NCBI GenBank assembly: GCA_030651135.1 | Contig: JAUSCS010000006.1 | Span: 132,851-196,850, forward strand | Direction: 5' to 3' | Source: Candidatus Woesearchaeota archaeon | GTDB taxonomy: Archaea; Nanobdellota; Nanobdellia; Woesearchaeales; JACPBO01 | DNA length: 64,000 nucleotides | Part shown: positions 42,446 to 48,981 of the stretch, piece after piece | How the letters are laid out: the number at the start of each line of letters is the position of its first letter | Numbering within the stretch: the first letter of the stretch is position 1 | Translations under genes and position numbers: made by a program | Notes under the pieces: generated by a model | Databases searched by the model: none | Told to the model about the DNA's origin: nothing | What the model saw: the letters and a program-made list of their open reading frames with translations, nothing else

Positions 42446-42952
42446 TTATTGCGGAAAATCAGTCCAACCAACCAAATCTCCATTTGGCAATTTATCCTTA
42501 TCGCTAATGACGTGTCTTGCATTTCTCATTCTATACACAGAAATATCATGTTTACTTGTTCTTACTCTAAAAGAAAATTCTTGTTCATCAATAAAATCGC
42601 CCAATTCTCTTGATTCTCGCAATCGGTTTTCGCTTTCCGGGATTAATGCAAATTTTTCAATTTGTCCACAAAAATCATTAATAATTTTTGAAATTGGAAT
42701 TTGTTGTTTAATACCATATTTTCCAACAGGTTGGATTGTAAAAGGTTGACCAATGCTTAATCCTCTACCTGCATTTGATGGGCTTCCATAAGTTTGTACT
42801 ACGCCAATATAAAACCAATCATCTCCAATCATCATAACATTTTCATCAATTGCCTTACCAGTTTCAACTTGCACTTGAGCGGCAATGGTCCTAATAACTG
42901 TTCTCACATATCTATCATGCTCTAGAGTTGCGAAATGTGGTTGGTTTTGCAT
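42446..42952 (-). CDS. Hypothetical protein (168-176 aa)
   Basis: A soluble protein of unknown family with strands around FYIGVVQTYGSP and FSFRVRTSKHDISVYRMRNA and an acidic, aromatic C-terminus (DLVGWTDFPQ). The frame opens at 42976, but a TATA-like element at 42978-42986 abuts that ATG and would place the transcript start near 42955, at the next Met (42952); I use the latter. It converges with yvcK and stands alone. Confidence 0.45.
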   Translation of the reverse strand: MQNQPHFATLEHDRYVRTVIRTIAAQVQVETGKAIDENVMMIGDDWFYIGVVQTYGSPSNAGRGLSIGQPFTIQPVGKYGIKQQIPISKIINDFCGQIEKFALIPESENRLRESRELGDFIDEQEFSFRVRTSKHDISVYRMRNARHVISDKDKLPNGDLVGWTDFPQ

Positions 42953-43115
42953 TTGTAATTGAGAATAAATGGGCATTTATAAATCTTTCTATTGTTTACC
43001 ACTTACAAAAGATAACATCTAGGATTTAAGCCGTATAAGTTTAAAATTTTTTACTCTAGATACTCATCAATTTTGATAATTTGCTCTGGTCGATTTTAGA
43101 ACAAACCGAAAGAGA

Positions 43116-43232
43116 TTTATATACTTTCGATAGTATATGGTTATCATAAATGATAACTACGGTGATTTGAAAGTGAGAAAAATAGAACTAATAAAAGAGC
43201 TTAAGCGCATACAGGTGTATAAAAAACCATGA
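43116..43232 (+). promoter_or_regulatory. rqcH promoter with palindrome and a possible 31-codon upstream frame
   Basis: A TATA box TTTATATA (43116-43123) is followed by GTTATCAT-AA-ATGATAAC (43140-43157), a perfect 8-bp inverted repeat around the expected transcription start. A frame of 31 codons (ATG 43137, MVIINDNYGDLKVRKIELIK, stop 43230-43232) overlaps the rqcH start by ATGA; a GTG at 43173 would give a shorter version. The ATG at 43137 lies at or before the predicted transcription start, so translation of the full frame is doubtful. The rest of 42977-43115 shows nothing. Confidence 0.4.
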
Positions 43233-44341
43233 AAACAGAATTATCTGCTTTGGAGCTGCATTATCTGGTTGAAGAGTTCGATGTTTTGGTAAATGGCAGA
43301 ATAGACCAGATCTACCATCCTGACGGCAATGAAGTCATATTGCAGTTCCATGTTCCTTCGCTTGGAAGGAAGATATTAAGGATTTTGCTGCCGCGTTTCA
43401 TTTATCTGACTGATGAGAAAAAAGAAAACCCTGAGAAGATAAGCGGATTCTGCCAGTTCTTAAGAAAAAGGCTTGAAAACGCCAAGTTAAAGATGATAAA
43501 ACAGAAGAATTCCGAAAGAATCCTGGAGTTTTTGTTTGAAGCGAAAGAAGGAAAAATAATACTGATTGTTGAATTGTTCAGCAAAGGCAACATAATAATC
43601 TGCGATGAAAATTACAATATTCTCTCTGTTCTTGAAAACCGGGAGTTTAAAGACAGGATTTTAAAGCACGGTGTGAAATACGAATTTCCAAAGAATATAA
43701 AGGATTTTTTTGATTTGAGCTTTGAAAGCTTTAAGGAGATTGTCAAAAAATCAGAGAAAGATATTGTTAAAACGCTTGCAGCAGATGTTGGCTTGGGCGG
43801 CTTGTTTTCTGAGGAGATCCTTTTATTGTCAGACATTGATAAAAACAAGAAAGAACTGGATGAAAATGAGCTGAAAGCGCTGTTTTCAAATTTTAAGAAG
43901 CTATTTTCCAGAAAATCAGAGCCAAGAATAATCTATAAAGATAATATGCCTGTTGACATTGTTCCTTTTGATCTTGAAAAATACAGGGATTTTGAGCAGA
44001 AGCCAGTTAAAGCCTTTAATGAGGCGATTGACTCTGTCATAACTAAAGGCCTTATTATAGACTCCATAAAGCCTTCAAAGAAAGACAAGGATATGGAAAA
44101 GCTCAATACACTTTTACAGAAGCAGGAAGCGCAGATCAAAGAAATGGAGAAAGAGGCTGAGGAGAACCAGAAAAAGGGCGAGTTCATTTATGAGAATTAT
44201 CAAAAGGTAAAGGAGATCCTTGAAGCAATGATCAAGGCAAGGGAAAAGTATTCCTGGAAAGAGATCATGGAAAAGGCCAAAGGGAACAAGATCATAAAAG
44301 AGATCAATGAAGCAAAAGGAGAGGTTGTGGTGGAGATTTGA
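43229..44341 (+). CDS. rqcH: RqcH/NEMF homologue lacking the NFACT-R domain
   Basis: A 370-residue protein with the NFACT-N domain (residues ~1-250: LSALELHYLVEEFDVLVNGRIDQIY, FCQFLRKRLENAKL, IVELFSKGNIIICDENYNIL), an HhH-like middle (DVGLGGLFSEEILLLS) and a coiled coil (~285-345). Full-length archaeal RqcH is roughly 600-700 residues and continues with an NFACT-R domain; this one stops (TGA) right after GEVVVEI, just where that domain usually begins, and no NFACT-R sequence follows downstream. RqcH binds 60S/50S-peptidyl-tRNA complexes and adds Ala tails to stalled chains. Whether the loss is natural, split to another locus, or a nonsense event cannot be decided here. Confidence 0.85.
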   Translation: MKTELSALELHYLVEEFDVLVNGRIDQIYHPDGNEVILQFHVPSLGRKILRILLPRFIYLTDEKKENPEKISGFCQFLRKRLENAKLKMIKQKNSERILEFLFEAKEGKIILIVELFSKGNIIICDENYNILSVLENREFKDRILKHGVKYEFPKNIKDFFDLSFESFKEIVKKSEKDIVKTLAADVGLGGLFSEEILLLSDIDKNKKELDENELKALFSNFKKLFSRKSEPRIIYKDNMPVDIVPFDLEKYRDFEQKPVKAFNEAIDSVITKGLIIDSIKPSKKDKDMEKLNTLLQKQEAQIKEMEKEAEENQKKGEFIYENYQKVKEILEAMIKAREKYSWKEIMEKAKGNKIIKEINEAKGEVVVEI

Positions 44342-44373
44342 GTGGTTTATTGAATCTTATTCGAGGTGGGGCG

Positions 44374-45354
44374 TTACTCAATTTTTAGCATTTCTTTATA
44401 AGCAGGCATCCATGTTTCATAGATCATGATTAAATGTTCGTGATTTTTTATAACGTGAGGAAATCTTTTTCTCAAGTCATTGATTATTTTATTAAAATGC
44501 TGGTAACTTTCAACTGCAAACTCAAATTCAACTTCCCATGGTGCCAAACTTCTAATATAATATAAAGAATTTGGATTGGTTCTCATCCATTCAAATAGTG
44601 ATCTTTCATCTTTTTCTGATAAAGTTCTGAAATAAATAATTGCTTTGAAAAATTCCAAACCTAGTTTGTTAAAGTCTACAGCTATTCTGTAATTAAGAAT
44701 TATTCCTTTTTCTTCTAATTTTTTAATTCTTCCTCTTACAATCTCTATAGTGGAATTGATTTTTCTTGCCAATTCTGCAATAGGAATTCTCGCATCGTTT
44801 GCTAAGATGTTGAGGATTTTATAATTTAATTCATCAATCTCATTTTCTACAACATTCCCGCCAAATACAACATATTGTCCATTTTTATCATCAGTGAAAA
44901 ATCTTTTATTGTATTGTGTAGTATCAACCATAATTCCGAGTATTTTATTCACAATTAAATGTTCCCATTTCGATAATAGAAAGTTAATTTTTCCATAATA
45001 CTCGGTTATGCTTTTGGATAATATGGCGAACACACAATCAAAAGCACCATCTGAAATTCCCATCCAATAAATGTCTTTATTATGCTTCAATTCCTCAAAG
45101 AATCTTTCTCTTTCTTCAGGGATATTTTCTAATTTAAGATATACTTTAAACATATAATAACCCAATTTATTAGGGTTAATTGATGTAATAAATTTTTCAA
45201 TAATACCTTTATTTTGGAGCTGTTGAATCCTATATTTTACGGCTTCTCTTGACTTATTTACTTTTTTTGCCAAGATCGAATTAGCAACCCTGCAGTTTTT
45301 ATCTAATTCCGAGAGTATCTTGCGGTCAGTTAAGTCCAGTTTAATTTTATTCAT
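44374..45354 (-). CDS. Tandem Lrp/AsnC-type transcription regulator
   Basis: About 326 residues containing two Lrp/AsnC units in one chain. Unit 1: LTDRKILSELDKNCRVANSI and SREAVKYRIQQLQNKGIIEK with a following ligand-type domain; unit 2 (from about residue 172): LNYKILNILANDARIPIAEL and TIEIVRGRIKKLEEKGIILN with its own C-terminal domain ending ETWMPAYKEMLKIE. Standard family members have a single unit of ~150 residues. A TATA element at 45379-45390 puts transcription start at about 45358, favouring ATG 45354 over 45366. Divergent from the gene at 45517. Confidence 0.8.
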   Translation of the reverse strand: MNKIKLDLTDRKILSELDKNCRVANSILAKKVNKSREAVKYRIQQLQNKGIIEKFITSINPNKLGYYMFKVYLKLENIPEERERFFEELKHNKDIYWMGISDGAFDCVFAILSKSITEYYGKINFLLSKWEHLIVNKILGIMVDTTQYNKRFFTDDKNGQYVVFGGNVVENEIDELNYKILNILANDARIPIAELARKINSTIEIVRGRIKKLEEKGIILNYRIAVDFNKLGLEFFKAIIYFRTLSEKDERSLFEWMRTNPNSLYYIRSLAPWEVEFEFAVESYQHFNKIINDLRKRFPHVIKNHEHLIMIYETWMPAYKEMLKIE

Positions 45355-45516
45355 TATTATTACCATAATCTGTTATTATATATAAATTTTTCTATAAATC
45401 GGTCAAAATATCAAAGAAAGTTTAATATATATGTCGGTGTATACTAATAAGTAACAACAAATAAGTTGTGATTGACAAAATGGTCGCATCGGACCTTAAA
45501 CGAGGAGGTAAACAAA

Positions 45517-46233
45517 ATGTCAGGATGTGGAGGAAAACCATTAGTATTTGATGAAATCGGAGAAAAGCGTTTTGATGGCTTTTTAGGCAATTTGTATACT
45601 GATACTGCCAGAGCAAGGGCTATCAGATTGCTTTATGAGTATCTCTGGAAAGATTCTAAATTACCGGATAAATACAAAAAGTTTGTAAATGAAATTGACG
45701 GTCTTGGATGGAACGCCGAGCGGCACCGAGAGTATGGAATAAACTGCACTGAAGAAGAGAAGGAGGATGCTAGAAGTAGATTTGAGGAGGTATGTAAAAG
45801 GGGATTAATAAAAAGCGCTCAAAGTTATTTTACAGATCAGTTAAATAATGCCTATATAAGAAGAACCAATAAGAATATCGGGTTACTGGCAGCCGAGGCA
45901 ATATTGGATGGCAAAACTGACCTTGGAATTGCTGCATTCATTTATATTGGAAATATTAACCTGGAGTATCTAGGACATGACGTCCCGCCTGATTTTTTTA
46001 AAGCCGCCATGGTTGCCCAGAAATCTGGTAAAAGCGACCTCGCTGTGAAGATTATTAAAGGGTTATTGGTCCATTACGAAGAGGCTGCGTATGATTTCAA
46101 GGCCATAGCATGGAAGGGTGGAGAAGTTCTGGAAAACGCTAAATCCATACTGGAAAAAGATAATTTTCAAAAAGCAGGATTTAAAAATAAATTGATAAGA
46201 TATAAGTCCCTTGATTCAATTTTGTATGGATAA
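45517..46233 (+). CDS. Hypothetical helical protein (238 aa)
   Basis: A largely helical soluble protein. The N-terminus MSGCGGKPLVFDEIGEKRF is followed by DTARARAIRLLYEYLWKD and helical pairs resembling tetratricopeptide/ARM-like repeats (AAEAILDGKTDLGIAAFIYI, AAMVAQKSGKSDLAVKIIKGLL). I do not recognise a family. A strong ribosome-binding site (GAGGAGGT, 45502-45509) sets the start and follows a ~64-nt leader from a TATA box near 45419-45432. It is divergent from the tandem Lrp gene, a possible regulator. Confidence 0.55.
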   Translation: MSGCGGKPLVFDEIGEKRFDGFLGNLYTDTARARAIRLLYEYLWKDSKLPDKYKKFVNEIDGLGWNAERHREYGINCTEEEKEDARSRFEEVCKRGLIKSAQSYFTDQLNNAYIRRTNKNIGLLAAEAILDGKTDLGIAAFIYIGNINLEYLGHDVPPDFFKAAMVAQKSGKSDLAVKIIKGLLVHYEEAAYDFKAIAWKGGEVLENAKSILEKDNFQKAGFKNKLIRYKSLDSILYG

Positions 46234-46267
46234 GAAATAAAAAGAGATATTATAACCTTAAAAACAT

Positions 46268-46316
46268 ACCATTACAAATCACTCAAAAAGCAAAAATTTA
46301 AATAGTTTGTAATGGT
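46268..46316 (+). promoter_or_regulatory. Perfect inverted-repeat operator spanning the fic promoter
   Basis: ACCATTACAAA (46268-46278) and TTTGTAATGGT (46306-46316) are perfect 11-bp complements flanking a TATA box (TTTAAATA, 46297-46304). A dimeric repressor bound here would occlude TBP. The right arm contains the first ATG of the frame (46312). Confidence 0.6.
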
Positions 46317-46326
46317 AATGATCCGT

Positions 46327-47187
46327 ATGAGAGTGTTAAAACGGAGAGCTGGCAAAAAAGAATACTATTATCTGCAGCATTCCTTCAGGATAAAAGGCAG
46401 GGTGGTGACAAAAGAAAAATATCTCGGCAAGGGCATACCTGAAAACATAGAAGAGCTAAAGAGGGTTTTTCTTGAGGAGTGCTATGAGAGCGGCCTGTTC
46501 GGGCTTTTTGAAAAAATAAAAAAGGGGTTTCAGAAAGAATGGCGAAGATACCCTGAGTCGATAAAAGAGAAAGTAGAGGAGCAGATTGCGATAGCTTTCA
46601 CATACAACACAAATGCCATTGAAGGCTCAACAATAACGCTTGAGGAAACAAGCGAATTGGTAGAGCATAAGATAGCCCCGAATAAGCCGATGAGGGAGGT
46701 AAAAGAAACTGAATCGCATGTAAAGCTTTTTTTGGGCATACTTAAAAAAAGAGAAAATTTTTCCATTCGGCTTATTTTGAAATGGCACAAAGAGCTATTT
46801 CAAGGCACAAAACAGGACATCGCCGGAAGATTTCGCGATTATCTTGTCAGGGTGGCTGCCTACCTTGCTCCAGACTGGCAGGATGTAAGGCATTTAATGG
46901 GGGATTTTGTTAAATTCTATAATAGAAACGAAGGAATGAATGCAGTTGAGCTGGCAGCAAGAATGCACTATAAGTTTGAGAAAATACACCCATTCGGAGA
47001 TGGGAACGGAAGGATTGGCAGGCTTATAATGAACTATATTTTATGGCATAACGGCTGCCCTATGCTCATAATTGAGTATAAAAAGAGAAGATCTTACTAT
47101 AAGGCATTGCAAAAAGGCGAAGATGGCTTTTTCAATTATTTTGCAAGGAGATATTTGAAAGTGCACAGCAAATACTTGAAAGAATAA
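46327..47187 (+). CDS. fic: Fic-domain protein (AMPylase-type) with inhibitory motif
   Basis: About 286 residues. The catalytic Fic motif HPFGDGNGRIGR (about 221-232) is complete, and an N-terminal inhibitory-helix motif TNAIEG (about 95-100, consensus S/TxxxE G/N) marks a class II, self-inhibited Fic. The fold start NFSIRLILKWHKELF and RFRDYLVRV match. Fic proteins transfer AMP or other nucleotides to target protein hydroxyls. Frames open at 46312 and 46318, but the TATA spacing (~26 nt) and operator position favour ATG 46327. The N-terminal ~45 residues (KRRAGKKEYYYLQHSFRIKG) form a small basic beta region found in archaeal/bacterial Fic proteins. It ends 8 nt from the convergent 5S gene. 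Confidence 0.85.
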   Translation: MRVLKRRAGKKEYYYLQHSFRIKGRVVTKEKYLGKGIPENIEELKRVFLEECYESGLFGLFEKIKKGFQKEWRRYPESIKEKVEEQIAIAFTYNTNAIEGSTITLEETSELVEHKIAPNKPMREVKETESHVKLFLGILKKRENFSIRLILKWHKELFQGTKQDIAGRFRDYLVRVAAYLAPDWQDVRHLMGDFVKFYNRNEGMNAVELAARMHYKFEKIHPFGDGNGRIGRLIMNYILWHNGCPMLIIEYKKRRSYYKALQKGEDGFFNYFARRYLKVHSKYLKE

Positions 47188-47194
47188 AAAAAGT

Positions 47195-47309
47195 TTGGAC
47201 AGCTTTCCTGGTTTCCCATGTATGAGCACAGTACACCCAGAAACGGTGGCTTGCTTAACGGTGAAGTTCGAGATGAGTTTCAGTGATCCAAGCCCCTATG
47301 ACCGTCCAA
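47195..47309 (-). rRNA. rrf: 5S ribosomal RNA
   Basis: Read on the minus strand, the 115-nt segment begins TTGGACGGTC and ends AGCTGTCCAA; these ends pair to form helix I (UUGGACGG with CUGUCCAA). Internal landmarks fit the universal 5S pattern: loop B/helix III CTCATCTCGAACTTCACCG followed by TTAAGC, and a helix IV/V segment (GGGTGTACTGTGCTCATACA). It stands alone, without 16S, 23S or tRNA genes beside it, and is followed by a run of T's (ACTTTTTTTATTC) as terminator. A properly spaced TATA box precedes it. Ends are predicted from pairing and may be off by a nucleotide or two. Confidence 0.88.
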
Positions 47310-47327
47310 TATGGAGAAATACCCGTT

Positions 47328-47339
47328 TATTTATAAGTT
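47328..47339 (-). promoter_or_regulatory. TATA box of the 5S rRNA gene
   Basis: On the minus strand CTTATAAATAAA is centred about 25 nt before the predicted 5S 5' end at 47309, indicating that the gene has its own promoter. Confidence 0.6.
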
Positions 47340-47365
47340 TTTCTCTTGTGTTCTTCAAAATCACC

Positions 47366-47713
47366 CTAACGATCCTTATACCCAAACAGCTTATTGTACT
47401 GCTTATGATCAACTATATTTAAAACAAAAAGAAAGATCTCGACAGTGTTCCCTTCGATAGTATACAGCATTCTCCAATAATTTGACAGCTCAACCCGGTA
47501 CAAGTTCTGGATTCCCATTCTTTTAAGCTCTTCAGGTATTAATTCTTTGTTTATGGGATCGCCATATTGCGGATTGTCTTTAAGAATATTCTTGACCCTT
47601 TCAAAAGAATTCAAAATAGACAGCGCTTCTTTATCAGTTCTTTTCTTTAATGCAAGATAGGCTTCTTTTCCCTGCCATTTCAATAATATCCTGACCTCTT
47701 TTCCTGCAAACAA
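47366..47713 (-). CDS. RelE/ParE-fold toxin-like protein, TA module 2
   Basis: A 115-residue homologue of the toxin at 37330-37698: LERVKNILKDNPQYGDPINK, IPEELKRMGIQNLYRVELSN, YWRMLYTIEGN and IVDHKQYNKLFGYK. The core is the RelE/ParE fold. The start is TTG 47713, supported by GAGGT (47720-47724) at good spacing and by lying 1 nt past the antitoxin stop. The N-terminal half is a helical pair rich in Lys/Glu. It converges with nothing; the 5S promoter lies just beyond its stop. Confidence 0.7.
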   Translation of the reverse strand: MFAGKEVRILLKWQGKEAYLALKKRTDKEALSILNSFERVKNILKDNPQYGDPINKELIPEELKRMGIQNLYRVELSNYWRMLYTIEGNTVEIFLFVLNIVDHKQYNKLFGYKDR

Positions 47714-47714
47714 T

Positions 47715-48020
47715 TTATACCTCTAATGATCCTTCCATCATGCTTCTCAGATGCTCTGGCTTAGAATAAATCCACTGAACTCCTCTGGGCCCATAAATTA
47801 TTTTTCCGCTTCTCCAAAGGTATTCGAGTATCAACTTCAAAGTTTGATGCATAACCTGCCTGGGAAGCATCTTTCGCAGTTCAGAAATCTGCAAAGGCGC
47901 ATCTCTGTGTTTTTCAAGAAAATCTTCTACCATCAACACAGTATTCAAATTAGGATATCTTAATATTTTGCTGTCTTTCTTTTCGATTAGCTCATCTTTA
48001 GTAAGTTTTAATGTTTGCAT
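47715..48020 (-). CDS. Winged-helix antitoxin-like protein, TA module 2
   Basis: A 101-residue homologue of the protein at 37051-37329, sharing ILRYPNLNTVLMVEDFLEKH, QTLKLILEYLWRSGKII and GVQWIYS. The N-terminal ~15 residues (MQTLKLTKDELIEKKDS) are extra relative to module 1 and look like a short binding tail. Its gene is preceded by a multi-copy TTGATAT operator and followed 1 nt later by the toxin start. A winged-helix antitoxin would be unlike the common RHH, AbrB or Xre types. Confidence 0.65.
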   Translation of the reverse strand: MQTLKLTKDELIEKKDSKILRYPNLNTVLMVEDFLEKHRDAPLQISELRKMLPRQVMHQTLKLILEYLWRSGKIIYGPRGVQWIYSKPEHLRSMMEGSLEV

Positions 48021-48035
48021 TTTTATCCCTTTTTA

Positions 48036-48077
48036 ATATCAATTGATATACATATAATATCAACCCATATATAAATC
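48036..48077 (-). promoter_or_regulatory. Operator array and TATA box of TA module 2
   Basis: Three copies of the half-site TTGATAT: ATATCAA (48036-48042), TTGATAT (48043-48049), forming a perfect 14-bp palindrome, and ATATCAA (48057-48063), forming a second spaced palindrome with the middle copy. A TATA box (minus-strand GATTTATATATG, 48066-48077) predicts transcription start inside the array. This suits cooperative autorepression. Confidence 0.6.
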
Positions 48078-48089
48078 TTTCGTTTTTTA

Positions 48090-48890
48090 TTACGATTTTA
48101 AAAAGCCAATAATATCCTTTTTCGTGTGTATGTGCGTTTCTTTCTGGCTGCTTAAATGGCCCTGCAGCAGCCCTTTCAAAGCCAAGACAGGGAAAACATC
48201 CTTTTCAAGGCTTGCTCCGCCATATTCCATGATCTCCGGCTCTGCGGCAAATATTGAGCTAAATCCGATATAAATGTCGCTCTGCCTCGGCTTCTGGACA
48301 AATTCAAGGATTTTATCGCCTTCCATCCTCACAACCCCTTTCTTTGAAGGCATTGGCGAGCTTGTCAGCATCAGCGTTGCTATGCTTCTGTGCCTTAAAT
48401 GGTCATTCCACAATTCCTCAATGTTGATTTTGTCAAATATTATGTCAGAGTAAACAACAAGGAAATTATTCTTTATTTTGCCCTTCAGCAGCCTTAAGGA
48501 ATCTGCAGTTCCGTTTGATTCTTTTTCCTCAACATAGCTTATTTTCATGCCGTATAAGCTTCCGTCTCCTATAAGGTCAAAAACCCTGCTCATCACATTG
48601 TGCCTTGCAATAAAAAATATTGTTTTAAAGCCATTCTCCTTTAATTTTTTAATCGCCATTTCAATAACAGCGCTGCTATTGATCTTTGCAGTCATCCTGT
48701 ATTCCTTGCCGATCTTCAGATCTTCTTCGCTGCCTCCGGCAAGTATGACCGCTACTTTATTCTCCCCGAGAGAGCTGTTCACAAGAAACTCCATTGCCTG
48801 GCTCCTGTTCCTTATGTATATGTTGTCAATTATGGAATCTATCTCTCTCAATGTTTTTTCGTTTATTGTAATGCTTATTTTCTTTTTCAC
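48090..48890 (-). CDS. Ribbon-helix-helix domain fused to a sugar-nucleotidyltransferase-like domain
   Basis: A 266-residue fusion. Residues 1 to ~45 (KISITINEKTLREIDSIIDN, YIRNRSQAMEFLVNSSL) are a ribbon-helix-helix DNA-binding unit. Residues ~46-266 are a Rossmann-like nucleotidyltransferase domain: VAVILAGGSEEDLKIGKEYRM, VEEKESNGTADSLRLL, FLVVYSDIIFDKINI, VRMEGDKILEFVQKP, YIGFSSIFA. The usual GxGTRxxPLT loop is degenerate, so catalysis may be lost and the domain may sense a nucleotide sugar. The start is GTG 48890, just behind a TATA-like element (48913-48925). It is divergent from the sugar-nucleotide dehydrogenase and a candidate regulator of this locus. Confidence 0.8.
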   Translation of the reverse strand: MKKKISITINEKTLREIDSIIDNIYIRNRSQAMEFLVNSSLGENKVAVILAGGSEEDLKIGKEYRMTAKINSSAVIEMAIKKLKENGFKTIFFIARHNVMSRVFDLIGDGSLYGMKISYVEEKESNGTADSLRLLKGKIKNNFLVVYSDIIFDKINIEELWNDHLRHRSIATLMLTSSPMPSKKGVVRMEGDKILEFVQKPRQSDIYIGFSSIFAAEPEIMEYGGASLEKDVFPVLALKGLLQGHLSSQKETHIHTKKDIIGFLKS

Positions 48891-48981
48891 AAATTAAAGA
48901 AAACACACCTAATATTTAAATTTATCGCATAAAGTAGGATAATGGTAAGATATTTAAAGAAGCTCTGTTTTCAAAGCAAGC

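Noticed and set aside
47240-47265. GTTCGA taken as a tRNA T-loop near 47250
   Set aside because: No acceptor or anticodon stems fit; on the minus strand the surrounding 115 nt fold as 5S rRNA instead.
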